Below are positions 8,696-17,154 of a DNA stretch of 64,000 bases, in pieces; within the stretch, counting starts at the first letter, position 1, and each line of letters starts with the position of its first letter. Source of the stretch: Bog-756 sp963745955. Lineage in GTDB: Bacteria; Actinomycetota; Acidimicrobiia; Acidimicrobiales; RAAP-2. The stretch is from positions 251,265 to 315,264 of the forward strand of contig CAVUZI010000005.1 of assembly GCA_963745955.1 (NCBI GenBank). The letters are read 5' to 3'. The position numbers and the translations under genes were made by a program. A model generated the notes under the pieces. That model was not told where the DNA came from and ran no database searches. It saw only the letters and a list, made by a program, of their open reading frames with translations.

Positions 8696-9034
8696 TTACT
8701 GGCCGGCGGTCGACGTGTCTGAGGCACCGGATCCGCGTCGGGCGGCGGGCCGGCCCTTCATGGCGGCAAGCAACTTCTCCTGTTCGGCCTCCTGCTCGGC
8801 TTCTTGCTCGGCCATCCGGATCTCGAGCCGTTCCAGCGGGGGTGCCTCGATCGAATCGATGAGCCGGATGACCGGATAGCCGGGCAGCACTCCGAAGAAG
8901 GCCTTGAGTTTGACCGGGTCCGTCTCGACCTCTTGGCCGGGGTGGGCGATGACGACGACGCCGCTCGCCGTCTCGCAAACCCACGTGTTCTCGGCCCTGT
9001 GACGCTGTCTGTCGATGAATTGGCGGGTGATCAC
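8696..9034 (-). CDS. Hypothetical protein of the leftward phage-type operon
   Basis: The product has 112 residues from GTG 9034, chosen because AAAGGAG lies just upstream; a longer frame starting at 9106 has no such site. A small beta-rich domain (TWVCETASGVVVIAHPGQEV, then GVLPGYPVIRLID) is followed by a Glu/Gln repeat (AEQEAEQEAEQE) and a basic, Gly-rich tail. Short acidic or basic tails of this kind are common in phage head-region and accessory proteins. No enzymatic motif is recognised. Confidence 0.6.
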   Translation of the reverse strand: MITRQFIDRQRHRAENTWVCETASGVVVIAHPGQEVETDPVKLKAFFGVLPGYPVIRLIDSIEAPPLERLEIRMAEQEAEQEAEQEKLLAAMKGRPAARRGSGASDTSTAGQ

Positions 9035-9156
9035 GGTGCTCCTTTGGGGTAGGTCGGCTGCGAAAGGAGCAAAAACGGCTCCTATACCTCGCATGGGTGC
9101 ACGCATAGTGAGCGGTGGCTAGAGTTCCGGCCCGGTTAGCCCGGGGCACCGGATGG

Positions 9157-9636
9157 TCAGCTGAAGAGCGAATCGACCTCGGCGTCGTCAGGTTCGGGGA
9201 TCTCGAGGCGACTCCGGGAGCTCGGAGTCAGCCCAAACTCGGCGGCGAAGAGCCGAACCGTGGCCGCTGCGTCCCTGGCGATTGCCACGGCCGGGTTTTT
9301 CGTTGGCTTCACGACGATCGTCATCCCATCCGGCGAGATCTCGTCGAGGACGTGAATTGTGACGTTGTGCTTCTGCACCAGGCGCTGAGTGTGGACGAAA
9401 GTGGCCCACGATTCGCAGTAGACGGCCGGCGCGGCACGGTCGACCTTCGCCAGCATCCCCAACTTGTCGAGAGCGGGGACCACCCTGCGCCATTCGGCCC
9501 TCCCCTCGACCGACAGCCATGTTGGACAGGCGGGAGCTCCGGGCGCCGGCTTCGGCTCCCTCTTGTTGAGCGGTCGCTTGCCCGGATTGCCCTTCAGGAG
9601 CTTCAGCGGCGTCGGAGTGGGCTTTCGACCCTTCAC
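9157..9636 (-). CDS. Phage terminase small subunit, P27 family
   Basis: The product has 159 residues. The start MKGRKPTPTPLKLLKGNPGK and the following RPLNKREPKPAP are the characteristic N-terminus of P27-type small terminases. A helical core ends with TPSSRSRLEIPEP and an acidic tail. The protein recognises the packaging site and hands DNA to the large subunit. No large subunit is encoded here. In phage satellites a private TerS redirects a helper phage's packaging machine, which is the inferred role. The adjacent HNH gene supports a packaging module. Confidence 0.88.
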   Translation of the reverse strand: MKGRKPTPTPLKLLKGNPGKRPLNKREPKPAPGAPACPTWLSVEGRAEWRRVVPALDKLGMLAKVDRAAPAVYCESWATFVHTQRLVQKHNVTIHVLDEISPDGMTIVVKPTKNPAVAIARDAAATVRLFAAEFGLTPSSRSRLEIPEPDDAEVDSLFS

Positions 9637-9846
9637 CGGGACCCCGAAACTTGCTCATTCGCGGGTGATTCCGGCCGAATCACGCCCGACCGGAGGGAGG
9701 GATGGCGACCCTCCGAACTGCGTCTCACCTGAAAACTTCCAGTTTCGCGGTCGTTCGTTTGGCCATGGGCGACGGTGAGAGGATCGCCGGCCAACGATTT
9801 ATCGAAGTGGGGGTATCGGGGCCGGCAGTAGCTGCCGCTGATGCAG
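9637..9846. other. Intergenic gap between TerS and HNH genes
   Basis: No gene is supported in these 210 bases. It contains short palindromes around ATTCCGGCCGAAT, near the TerS start. Confidence 0.35.
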
Positions 9847-10218
9847 TCATTGATCGCCGCCTTGGTCCCCGGTACCTGGGTGGCTGTCGTGCATCGATCG
9901 AGAACCCGAGAACAGCGGCCGGCCTGGGCCACCGGTTCGCAGCGTTTCACGAGATTTCTTTGCGGCCGGCCGGCGCATGGGCGCATCGAACCGGGCGTGA
10001 CACGACGGGCACAACGGGATCAGGTTGGTCGAGTCGTCTGGGCCGGCGCCGTGGGGCACGACGTGCGCCTGCATCATGCCCTTACCCTTGCCATCTTCAC
10101 CGGGCCACCCACACATGGCACACCGGCCGCCAGTCTTCGCCAGCGTCTCCCGCCTGGTCTTCGTGCGCCAGGCGGACTTCATTCGATACGACCGCTCTCC
10201 TGGTTTGCTGCCCATCAT
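9847..10218 (-). CDS. HNH endonuclease
   Basis: The product has 123 residues from ATG 10218. It begins with a basic stretch (SYRMKSAWRTKTRRETLAK) followed by the HNH fold: CAMCG zinc pair, MQAHVVPHG with the catalytic His, DSTNLIPLCPSCHARFD with the Asn, the second Cys pair and the final His. HNH nucleases lie next to terminase genes in many phages and are needed for cos cleavage by the packaging motor. The start overlaps the stop of the upstream HTH/zinc gene (ATGA). A supporting role for the P27 terminase is likely. Confidence 0.88.
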   Translation of the reverse strand: MMGSKPGERSYRMKSAWRTKTRRETLAKTGGRCAMCGWPGEDGKGKGMMQAHVVPHGAGPDDSTNLIPLCPSCHARFDAPMRRPAAKKSRETLRTGGPGRPLFSGSRSMHDSHPGTGDQGGDQ

Positions 10219-10598
10219 TCCCTGCCTTTCGTCGTTTGTGTCTCTCGTTCTTGTTGGCAGAAGGTGCAGAAATCGCCTCGACGATTCACATGACGACGAA
10301 CGCACTGTGGACACAACGATCGCTCGGATTCGGCTTGTCGCTCTGCCATGAACTCGAGTGCCGCCTTGACCACATCGTCGCGGCTTCCGCCGATCCGAGC
10401 GGCGACCAGGTCGATGACGTTGCTCAATCGATAGCGGCGGATCTGAGGACCGAGATGGACCGCGTTGAGATCACCTCGAGACACGATCCGGTCGAACGAC
10501 CGCGGCGATACGGCTAGGAGCTCGCACGCTTGCTTCGTTGTGACGAGTTGGTGCTCGGGCAACGAAAATGTCACGGTCGATTCGTCTGTGAGTGTCAA
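10215..10598 (-). CDS. Helix-turn-helix protein with C-terminal zinc ribbon
   Basis: The product has 127 residues. The N-terminal part, LVTTKQACELLAVSPRSFDR followed by GDLNAVHLGPQIRRYRLSNV, is an HTH_17/excisionase-type DNA-binding domain. The C-terminus has two cysteine pairs, CPQC and CTFC, forming a zinc ribbon. It overlaps the HNH gene downstream and the gene upstream by four bases each. A DNA-binding regulator or a packaging or replication accessory is plausible. The fusion of the two domains is unusual for such a small protein. Confidence 0.75.
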   Translation of the reverse strand: MTLTDESTVTFSLPEHQLVTTKQACELLAVSPRSFDRIVSRGDLNAVHLGPQIRRYRLSNVIDLVAARIGGSRDDVVKAALEFMAERQAESERSLCPQCVRRHVNRRGDFCTFCQQERETQTTKGRE

Positions 10599-10963
10599 CT
10601 GGCGCCAGCCGACGCCACATTGGGACCGCGGTGCAGTCCGGACGGTTTCCTCGAGCTCGACTGGGCCCGAACCGGCTCGGTTCGGGTCACATCGAACGGC
10701 CGGGCTCGGCGGCCGCGAATGGCGGTTCCCTTCATCCTCATGCTGCCGTCGGCACCCAGCTGGATGTCACCGATTCGCCGGAGCTCGTTGAACTCCCTGC
10801 GAGCCTTATCGCGCATGTGCCGTTTCCGCGTCGGAAGGTCGCTGCCGGTCAACGTGATGAGACCACCACGAACCATCCGCGCCACCGCTCCGGTCTCATC
10901 GCCTCTATCGGCCTGGCCATTCATCCACCGTTCGAAGGCGGCGTCCTCGCTGAGTCTGGTCAC
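10595..10963 (-). CDS. Hypothetical protein of the replication operon
   Basis: The product has 122 residues from GTG 10963, which has GAAAGGAAAA upstream; the longer frame lacks a site. The sequence is charged and helical (LPTRKRHMRDKARREFNELR) with an RGRRARP basic stretch and a Ser-rich tail, suggesting nucleic-acid contact. It overlaps both neighbours by four bases. No family is recognised. Confidence 0.6.
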   Translation of the reverse strand: MTRLSEDAAFERWMNGQADRGDETGAVARMVRGGLITLTGSDLPTRKRHMRDKARREFNELRRIGDIQLGADGSMRMKGTAIRGRRARPFDVTRTEPVRAQSSSRKPSGLHRGPNVASAGAS

Positions 10964-11370
10964 TGGATTTTCCTTTCGTCCGACGATTCGGGGTGAATCT
11001 CGGAATGGTTGCCTGTTGCCGGCATACCCGAACCCTCGAGTGCAGCTCGGCATCGATCGAGGTGTTCCATCGCTCGATTCATGTCCTTCGGAAACAACTC
11101 CGGATCGACGTACGGGACGTCTCTGGCCGCCACGCATTCCTCGTAGGCCCAGTCGAAGGCCTCGACTGTCGGTCTGACCGATTCAAAGGCCGGCTGGAGG
11201 TGCAGCAGCATGAACGCCTGGGCGGCATTGTCAGGGTCGAGCCGAGATCCCGATTTCGGCCAGAACACTCGGATCCACCGAGCTCGCTCGAAGTCGCTCA
11301 TCGGCCCGGGCCACAGGTTGGTGATCTCAGCCAGCAGTAGCTCGACCATCTCCCGGTCCATGATCGTCAC
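10960..11370 (-). CDS. Hypothetical protein, possible G39P-like helicase loader partner
   Basis: The product has 136 residues. The N-terminal half (MVELLLAEITNLWPGPMSDF, then RWIRVFWPKSG) is helical and resembles in pattern the small replisome-organiser or helicase-loader proteins of phages, such as the G39P N-terminal domain. This is pattern similarity only. Position supports it: it follows the replication initiator, overlapping it by four bases. Alternative: an unrelated small phage protein. Confidence 0.5.
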   Translation of the reverse strand: MTIMDREMVELLLAEITNLWPGPMSDFERARWIRVFWPKSGSRLDPDNAAQAFMLLHLQPAFESVRPTVEAFDWAYEECVAARDVPYVDPELFPKDMNRAMEHLDRCRAALEGSGMPATGNHSEIHPESSDERKIQ

Positions 11371-11918
11371 GCGGTCAGTCCCATCGATCGCCGTGTCCGG
11401 TGGAACGCCTCGACGGCAGGCCCGGTCTCGGCCGGCGTCCAGTGGCAGTGCTCGGCGATCTCCTGAAGGGCCTGTTGCTCACCGATATCGGATCGAGCAA
11501 GCGAGACCGCGAGCTGCTCGGCCCCGCTCTGGATCGGAGCCGGCGAGCTCGATGAGCCGCTGTCTGCGGACTCGAGCTGCGGAACTCCGTCGACGTAATC
11601 ACGAAAGGGCTCGTCCTGACCGAAGAACCTTGACCCGTACATCACGAATTTGCGATCAGAATGTGCTGTCGCCTTGGCATAGTTCACCGTGGCGCTTTGG
11701 AGGTCACCGGCGCTGGTGCCTTCATCGCGTCGAGCTAGGTACGAGCGGAGCGCTGCCTTGCGGTTAAGGCGACGCGGGTAGTGGTCCCAGGTCTGATCGA
11801 ATTCGTCTTCGCGCGCGATCGCGCGAATTGGTTCTTTGGTTCCAATTTGGTTGATAAGAGGTGCGTTGGACGAAATGTCCGGTGAGTCGGGATGAAATGT
11901 CCGGTCATCGGGACGAGA

Positions 11919-13401
11919 GAGCTTGTCCCGAACATTGTTGAAGTGAAGGCGGTGGTCCCCCGCCTGAGACCTGCCAACTGGTAGGGATCGGGCACGACCA
12001 AGTAACCCAATAGGAAGGGGACCACCGTGAAGAAGAAAGTAGCTGTTGTGAGCGTCGCCGAGGCGGAGGAGGCGGCCCGAGTGGCTGACCTGCCGCTCGA
12101 GGCGACCGTGGCCCTGGCCGAAGTGGCCGGGGCGATCAAAGACGGCCTGCTGGCGTTCGCCTCGGCGACCGGGCTCGTCGTCATGCGCCAGATGATGGAG
12201 GCCGAGCTGACCGAGCGGATCGGGCCCAAGCACGCCAGGATCCCGGCCGCCGAGCGCAGTCGGGAACTGGCACGGCACGACCACGGGCTCGGTCGTGCTC
12301 GGCGGCCGCCACGGTGACGCACCGAGCGCCCCCGGGGCCGGACCACCGACGGCGCCGAGATCGAGCTCGACACCTGGAAGGTGTTCAGCTCGGCCGACCT
12401 GCTCAACTCCCTCGTCGTCGAGCGCATGCTGGCCGGCGTGGCCACCCGGCGCCACACCGACGTCGCCGAGCCGGTCGGCGCCGAGATCGACGGAGCGCTC
12501 CAAGCTCCATGTCCAAGTCGGCCATCTCGCGGCGCTTCGTGGCCGCCACCAAGAAGGCGATGGCCGAGCTGATGGCCCGGAGCCTGGCCGACCTCGACGT
12601 GGCCGTCCTCATGATCGACGGCCTCGACGTGGCCGGCCAGTGCTGTCGTGGTCGCCCTGGTCATCACCACCGACGGCACCAAGGTCCCCGTCGGGCTGTG
12701 GCTGGGCGACACCGAGAACAAGACGGTGGTCACCGCCCTGCTGGCCGACCTGGTGGCCCGGGGCCTCGTCCACCGAGAACGGCGTGCTCTGCGTCATCGA
12801 CGGCGCCAAGGCGCTGGCCGCCGGGATCAAGAAGGTCTTCGGCGAAGCGGCCGCAGGTGCAGCGGTGCACCATTGCACAAGCGCCGGAATTTGGCCGGCC
12901 ACCTGCCCAAGGAGCTGGCCGCGCACCGTCGACCGGCGCCTGGCCCTCATCTTCGCCCAGCCCGACGCGGCCAAGGGCCTCGACGCGGCCAAGCGCCTGG
13001 CCAACGAGCTCGAAGCCGACCACCCCGATGCCGCAGCCTCGCTGCGCGAGGGCCTGGAGGACATGTTCACCGTCCGCCGCCTCGGCGTCAGCGGCACACT
13101 GGCCAAGACGCTCACCAACACCAACTGCATCGAGTCGATGATCTCGATCGCCCGGCGCACCACCGGCCGGGTGACCACGCTGGAAGGACGGCTCGATGAA
13201 GAAGCGCTGGGTCGCAGCCGGCATGCTCGAAGCCGAGCGGTCCTTCCGCCGAGTGCAGCGGCCACAAGGACATGCCCAAACTCGTCGACGCTCTCCGCCG
13301 CGAGGTCGACACCGACCGTTGTCACACCCGACCAGAGTACGATCAGGCAGCAGCCTGAACAAGCTGTGGCCACCGCTGAACTTCAACAGCGAACGGGACA
13401 T
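11919..13401 (+). mobile_element. IS256-family element, copy 1 (degenerate)
   Basis: The ends match those of the copy at 55847-57313, with inverted repeats starting TGTCCCG and an inner GTTGAAGT. An 8-bp duplication GGACGAGA flanks it (11911-11918 and 13402-13409), normal for IS256. The insertion disrupts the replication initiator gene. Confidence 0.9.
12027..13358 (+). pseudogene. IS256-family (mutator) transposase, frameshifted copy
   Basis: It is homologous throughout to the intact 438-residue transposase at 55954-57270. Several small insertions break the frame, for example around 12270-12330, 12495, 12650, 12775, 12890 and 13250. The DDE segments survive in separate frames (MIDGLDV, CVIDGAKAL, NCIESMISI). 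It is either a true pseudogene or a region with a high density of indel errors; it is also 15 bp longer than its sister. Confidence 0.88.
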
Positions 13402-13755
13402 GGACGAGATGTCCGGTCGGCACCGGACAAATTGTCCGCTAGCTCCGAGCTAGCCGGAATCAGGAATCGGTACTCCTTGAATCCGGTCTCGGCGTTGCGG
13501 CCGAGGTCCTCGAGGTACCCGTCCTTGATCGCCCGAGCCTTGAATCGTCGGACTGTGCGCTCGTCGCACGACGCCTTCTCGGCCAGGGTCCTGTCGCCGA
13601 TCCAGAGACGGCGGCCGTGGGTGTCATTGGCCAGATCCGCCATCTTCAGATGCAGCAGTTTCTCAGAGCCCTTGTACGGCGAGTGATCCCAGACGAAGGC
13701 GCGCTCGACATCACTCAATTCCTGCCCCCTCGTCGATCGCGTGTTCCGTGCGGAC

Positions 13756-14076
13756 TCACGACGCCCGGCGTCGCCGATCTGAGATCGGAGCCACTTTCGA
13801 ACCGACAGGCTCGAGGCCGGCGACGAATGCCTCGAGGTCCGCCGTTCGAATACGGCGGCCAGCCCCGCAATCAACTGCAGCGAGATCGCCCCGCCTGACG
13901 GCTGCGAACACCGCGGTACGGCTCAACCCGGCTACCTCGGCTGCCTCGTCGAACTTGAGCATCAAGGCCGGCCGAGCGTCCGTCACTCTGCTGGGCTCAT
14001 CGATGGCCGATTCGAGAACCTCGCGGGCCGCATCGAGAGCTGCGATCGCAGCGAGCAATCGAGCCTCAGCTGGCAC
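13756..14076 (-). CDS. Helix-turn-helix DNA-binding protein
   Basis: The product has 106 residues from GTG 14076. Residues 1-40 form a helical, Ala-rich N-terminus. Residues 40-85 (KFDEAAEVAGLSRTAVFAAV, then RRGDLAAVDCGAGRRIRTAD) are an HTH_17-type domain with a basic wing. It overlaps the end of the excisionase gene by 11 bases and precedes the replication initiator, so it belongs to the leftward early operon. It probably regulates that operon or assists excision. Confidence 0.7.
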   Translation of the reverse strand: MPAEARLLAAIAALDAAREVLESAIDEPSRVTDARPALMLKFDEAAEVAGLSRTAVFAAVRRGDLAAVDCGAGRRIRTADLEAFVAGLEPVGSKVAPISDRRRRAS

Positions 14077-14263
14077 GCTTGACGTCCGTGTTCTCAGCGG
14101 TGCGCTTGTCGAACCACGCGTCCACGACTTCCTTTCGGTACCGCAGATGCTTTCCTACTCGGATCCGAGTGGGGCCTGTGCCGAGGTGATTCCACCGGTA
14201 GATAGTCCCGATTGGCACTCCGCAGATCCGGGCCAGGTCTTCGGTCGTTAGCAGCTCATCCAT
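14066..14263 (-). CDS. xis: Excisionase (Xis/AlpA-type)
   Basis: The product has 65 residues from ATG 14263. The sequence LLTTEDLARICGVPIGTIYR then WNHLGTGPTRIRVGKHLRYR is the typical winged-helix excisionase. It lies divergent from the repressor and near the integrase. The family binds att DNA and directs integrase toward excision. The ORF could be extended upstream to 14329, but that stretch overlaps the promoter region. It is the first gene of the leftward early operon. Confidence 0.85.
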   Translation of the reverse strand: MDELLTTEDLARICGVPIGTIYRWNHLGTGPTRIRVGKHLRYRKEVVDAWFDKRTAENTDVKRAS

Positions 14264-14368
14264 AGGCGCCCTCTCGGTCGGCAGGTTCCGGACGCTTGAG
14301 ATCGTGACAGCAACGCAAGTGGATGTCAAGCGTTTACAAATGAGAGCTTGAGGTCTACTGTGACGACG
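14264..14368. promoter_or_regulatory. Divergent promoter/operator between xis and the repressor
   Basis: On the minus strand a perfect -35 TTGACA lies at 14324-14329, with a weak -10 17 bases away (14301-14306). On the plus strand TTTACA (14333-14338) is followed 17 bases on by TACTGT (14356-14361). The predicted plus start falls at or next to the ATG at 14369, so the repressor mRNA may be leaderless. The two promoters overlap, the usual layout of a lysis/lysogeny-type switch. The half sites CTTGAG at 14295 and 14346 are candidate operators. Confidence 0.5.
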
Positions 14369-14977
14369 ATGGCAAACAACGAAAGAACCCTCGAAGAGGT
14401 GGTTGGTCGGAATCTTCGGGGCATTCGGGCACAGCTCGAACTCTCTCAGGATGAGATCGCAGCGAGTGCAAGACGGGTCGGACTGCCGTGGTCCCGCTCT
14501 TCCGTCACGGCCGTTGAGGCCGGCACGAAGACTCTCGATCTAGGGGAGGTGGTGCTCGCCTCGCTCGCCCTTGCTGTCTCCGTGGCCGACCTGCTCGCGG
14601 GCGGCGGGAGCGTCCGCCTCTCGGAGCGTTCGTCGATCAGCCTCCCCGTCTTGCGAGCCGTTCTGGCCGGCAAGGAGTTGCCGCCCGGGCAGCACGCCCT
14701 CAAAGTGCTTCCTGAGTCCAACAGGGAGCTGGCCGCTACTGCCGCCGCAGGTGAAGCCGAGCAGAAGGCAGCTCGGAAGATTGGTGTCGATGCACAGGTT
14801 CTCACTGCCGCCGCGATACGGCTCTGGGGCCACTCGCTGACCGTCGAGCGAGATGCACGACTCGGCAACGTCGGATCCAAGTCGACACGATCCATCCAGG
14901 CCCTTCGGGGCCGCGTCACCCGCAACCTGCTCGAGGAGCTCGAGCCGGCACTCAATCCGAAGGGAGCCAAGGGCTGA
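14369..14977 (+). CDS. XRE-family repressor
   Basis: The product has 202 residues. The N-terminal HTH_3 domain (VGRNLRGIRAQLELSQDEIA through RSSVTAVEAGTKTLD) binds operator DNA. A helical region of about 110 residues follows and ends in a basic tail. There is no peptidase motif, so it is not a LexA/CI self-cleaving repressor. The preferred start is ATG 14369, directly after the predicted promoter. The TGA overlaps the ATG of the integrase gene (TGATG), so repressor and integrase are translated together. Confidence 0.8.
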   Translation: MANNERTLEEVVGRNLRGIRAQLELSQDEIAASARRVGLPWSRSSVTAVEAGTKTLDLGEVVLASLALAVSVADLLAGGGSVRLSERSSISLPVLRAVLAGKELPPGQHALKVLPESNRELAATAAAGEAEQKAARKIGVDAQVLTAAAIRLWGHSLTVERDARLGNVGSKSTRSIQALRGRVTRNLLEELEPALNPKGAKG

Positions 14978-16141
14978 TGGCATCCATCCGAAAGCGCACT
15001 CTGAGCAACGGCAAGGACCGGTTCTACGTCCGCTACCGGGTCCACGGTCGACCAGTCGAAGAGATGGCCACGACCGCGAGCGCGGCCGAGACCCTGAAGC
15101 GCAAGATCGAGGGTCGAGAGCTCTCCGGGACGAACGTGGACCCGAGAGCGGGCGACCTGACCTTCTCCGACTTCGCCGAGACGTGGCTCGAGACTCGATT
15201 GGTGAAGGGCCGGCCGGCCGCTCTCCCCAATGACGCGACGCGGCTACTACGGACTCCTTCGTCGACACCTCGAGCCGACATTCGGATCGGCCAAGCTACG
15301 CAAGATATCCGTCGAGCAAGTGCGGAAGTGGTACTCGGCCACCACGGCAGCGGCCGGCGCCGACCAGGCTGCCAAGGCGTACCGGCTCCTCCGGGCCATG
15401 ATGAATACGGCGGTCGAGGACGACCGGATCGGCCGCAATCCGTGCAGGATCCGAGGTGGTGGGATCGAAGCAACGGCCGAGCGCCCGATGATCTCGACCT
15501 CGGTGGTCCTGGACCTGGCGGACGCCATCACCGAGGAGCTCCGGGCGCTGGTGCTCCTTGCCGGCTTCGGCGGCCTTCGCAGCGGCGAGCTGCTCGGGCT
15601 GAGGCGGCTCGATGTCGACGAGCTTCACGGAGTGGTCCACATCCGTCGACAAGTGCACGAGGTGGCGGGCAAGGCAAGGAGGCACGCCGGCCAGCAGGCC
15701 TCTGTTCGGGTCGTCACCGGGCCGAAGTCTGAGGCCGGCCTCCGCACCGTGGCCATCCCCAGGACTGTGATGGCCGCCCTCGCCGACCACCTGACGGGGC
15801 ACACGGGCTCAGATCCGGATTCGCCCGTGTTCCCCAACAAGGCCGGCACCGAACCGCTGCGGCGGGCGGACCTCTCGAAGGCATGGAGGGCCGCCGTCCC
15901 GGACGCTCCGGCCGACCTCCACATCCATGATCTCCGCCACCATGCCGCCACCTCGATGGCTCGAATGCCGGGAGTGACCACGAAGGAGCTCATGGCCAGG
16001 ACCGGGCACTCGTCGCCCCGGGCCGCCCTTATCTACCAGCACGCCACGGAGGAACGAGATCAGGCCGTGGCCGATTACCTCGATCAGCAGATCAACTCCG
16101 TCGAGAGGACCCAGAAGGTCACTCGCCTGTCGCGGACGTGA
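14977..16141 (+). CDS. int: Phage tyrosine integrase (frameshifted)
   Basis: The first part (14977 to about 15218) encodes the arm-binding AP2-like domain: MASIRKRTLSNGKDRFYVRY. The remainder, shifted by one surplus base near 15218, encodes the core-binding and catalytic domains from MTRRGYYGLLRRHLEPTFGS onward. Catalytic residues are Arg in FGGLRSGELLG, His and Arg in HDLRHHAAT, His in ARTGHSS, and the nucleophile Tyr in AALIYQHAT. Length (about 385 residues) and domain order match lambda-type integrases. It lies about 1 kb from the tRNA-Cys, so it is the natural enzyme for the att repeats. The shift falls in a GC-rich run and may be an assembly error. Confidence 0.88.
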
Positions 16142-16170
16142 TGCGCGCGGACCGATCTCTAAACCCGCGA

Positions 16171-17019
16171 TCAGGTGAAGGCGGCATCGAGCGATCGCCG
16201 GGCGATATCCGGCCAGTCGCTCAATGCGGGGTTGTCGAGAAGTGTCGAGAGGTCGTTTGGAAGCGAAAATCCTTGCCAGCAGATGCCGAGGAGCACGTAG
16301 CAGACGGAGATGGTCTCCCGAAGCTCATCGATGACGAGTTCATATGCATTGGGTCGGTAGACGGGCCCGTTGCTTTCCCAAAAGTCGGCATTGTTGAACC
16401 CCGCCTGTGAGTGCGCGTACGCGCAGAGTCTCCGATACAAGGCGGCAAGCCAACCGGGGATATCGAGGTCCCCGAAAAGCCAGCTACCGCCAAGCCTTTC
16501 CTCGATATAGCGTCCGATGGAGCTCGCGCCGATCGCTCTCCGGGAATCACCAAAGCGCAGTTCGAGGTCCCCTTTGCGCCACAGAACAAAATCGTCGCCC
16601 CTGTCTGTCGCTGCCAGCGCTGCGGCATGTGTCATGGTCTCGAGCGCATTGCGAAGACACCCCAGCGCCTGTCGGTAATAGCCGTGGAGCGCATTGAACT
16701 CAAGCGCCTCGAACTCCTCGGCTGCGAGGAATGCCGGCTCGGGAGCATACGGTGCTCCATCGGGGTCGACAGGCGTCGCAAAAAGCCACTGTGCCGACAC
16801 CTGGTGGAGCAGCTCCACTCGGCTCCCTTTCCAGTTCGTCGTACGGATCGCCACATCGTCCGAGAGGTGGACGAGATGGTCCCATGTCGCCTCAGGAATC
16901 AGGTCCGAAATCGGAGGATCATCGCCATCGGATAGGGCGAAGGCCGACGGTGCCAGCCAGACGCGTTCGCGCCGAAAGTCATCGTCGGCAAGGTGCTGAT
17001 GGTCCTCGTCCCTGGTCAC
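16171..17019 (-). CDS. Hypothetical cargo protein beside the attachment site
   Basis: The product has 282 residues from GTG 17019, which is preceded by a strong GGGAGGAGAG. It has no signal peptide or membrane segment. The middle (EALEFNALHGYYRQALGCLR, NALETMTHAAALAA) and a later ALYRRLCAYAHSQAGFN segment are helical and rich in His/Tyr. No known domain is recognised. It stands alone between the integrase gene and attR, transcribed toward the integrase. That is the usual spot for accessory cargo such as defence genes in satellites, but the sequence does not show a defence function. Confidence 0.65.
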   Translation of the reverse strand: MTRDEDHQHLADDDFRRERVWLAPSAFALSDGDDPPISDLIPEATWDHLVHLSDDVAIRTTNWKGSRVELLHQVSAQWLFATPVDPDGAPYAPEPAFLAAEEFEALEFNALHGYYRQALGCLRNALETMTHAAALAATDRGDDFVLWRKGDLELRFGDSRRAIGASSIGRYIEERLGGSWLFGDLDIPGWLAALYRRLCAYAHSQAGFNNADFWESNGPVYRPNAYELVIDELRETISVCYVLLGICWQGFSLPNDLSTLLDNPALSDWPDIARRSLDAAFT

Positions 17020-17154
17020 GACAGATCTCTCCTCCCGTCAGGCCTTCCATGCCTGTCGTCGCAATGTGACGCCGCGGGATGACCGCGGGATGGTTGGTCA
17101 GCAAACTCGGCGAATTGATCACATGGTCATGACCGCTGACCTGGTCTCTTCCAC

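Larger units (their letters stand above)
11868..13437. repeat. Palindromic iterons inside the initiator gene (probable origin)
   Basis: Four copies of the palindrome GGAC-N5-GTCC (one reads GGAT-N5-GTCC) are spaced about 21-23 bp apart. They start at about 11868, 11890, 11911/13402 (split by the IS256 insertion) and 13425. The surrounding unit reads GGACGAAATGTCCGGT. Tandem palindromes within an initiator gene are typical of iteron origins. The third iteron is the exact insertion target of the IS256 element. Confidence 0.75.
11367..13718 (-). pseudogene. Phage/plasmid replication initiator, split by IS256 at 11919-13401
   Basis: The N-terminal part (13718 to 13410) has a winged-helix replication domain: YKGSEKLLHLKMADLANDTH, LWIGDRTLAEKASCDERTVR. 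The C-terminal part (11918 to 11367) has a DnaD-like region, FDQTWDHYPRRLNRKAALRS. Deleting the IS and one copy of GGACGAGA joins DRTSRP to DDRTFHPDSPD in frame. The start is probably TTG 13718, preceded by AGGGGCAGGA. Such proteins bind iterons and load helicase at an origin. The iterons lie inside this gene, in the hinge between domains, as in lambda gene O. The insertion should abolish autonomous replication. Confidence 0.8.

Noticed and set aside
11735..12733. Long minus-strand frames across the IS256 copies (also 54685-56940 and 55758-56798)
   Set aside because: They are antisense to the IS256 transposase; only the ISAzo13 part at 54685-55846 is real.
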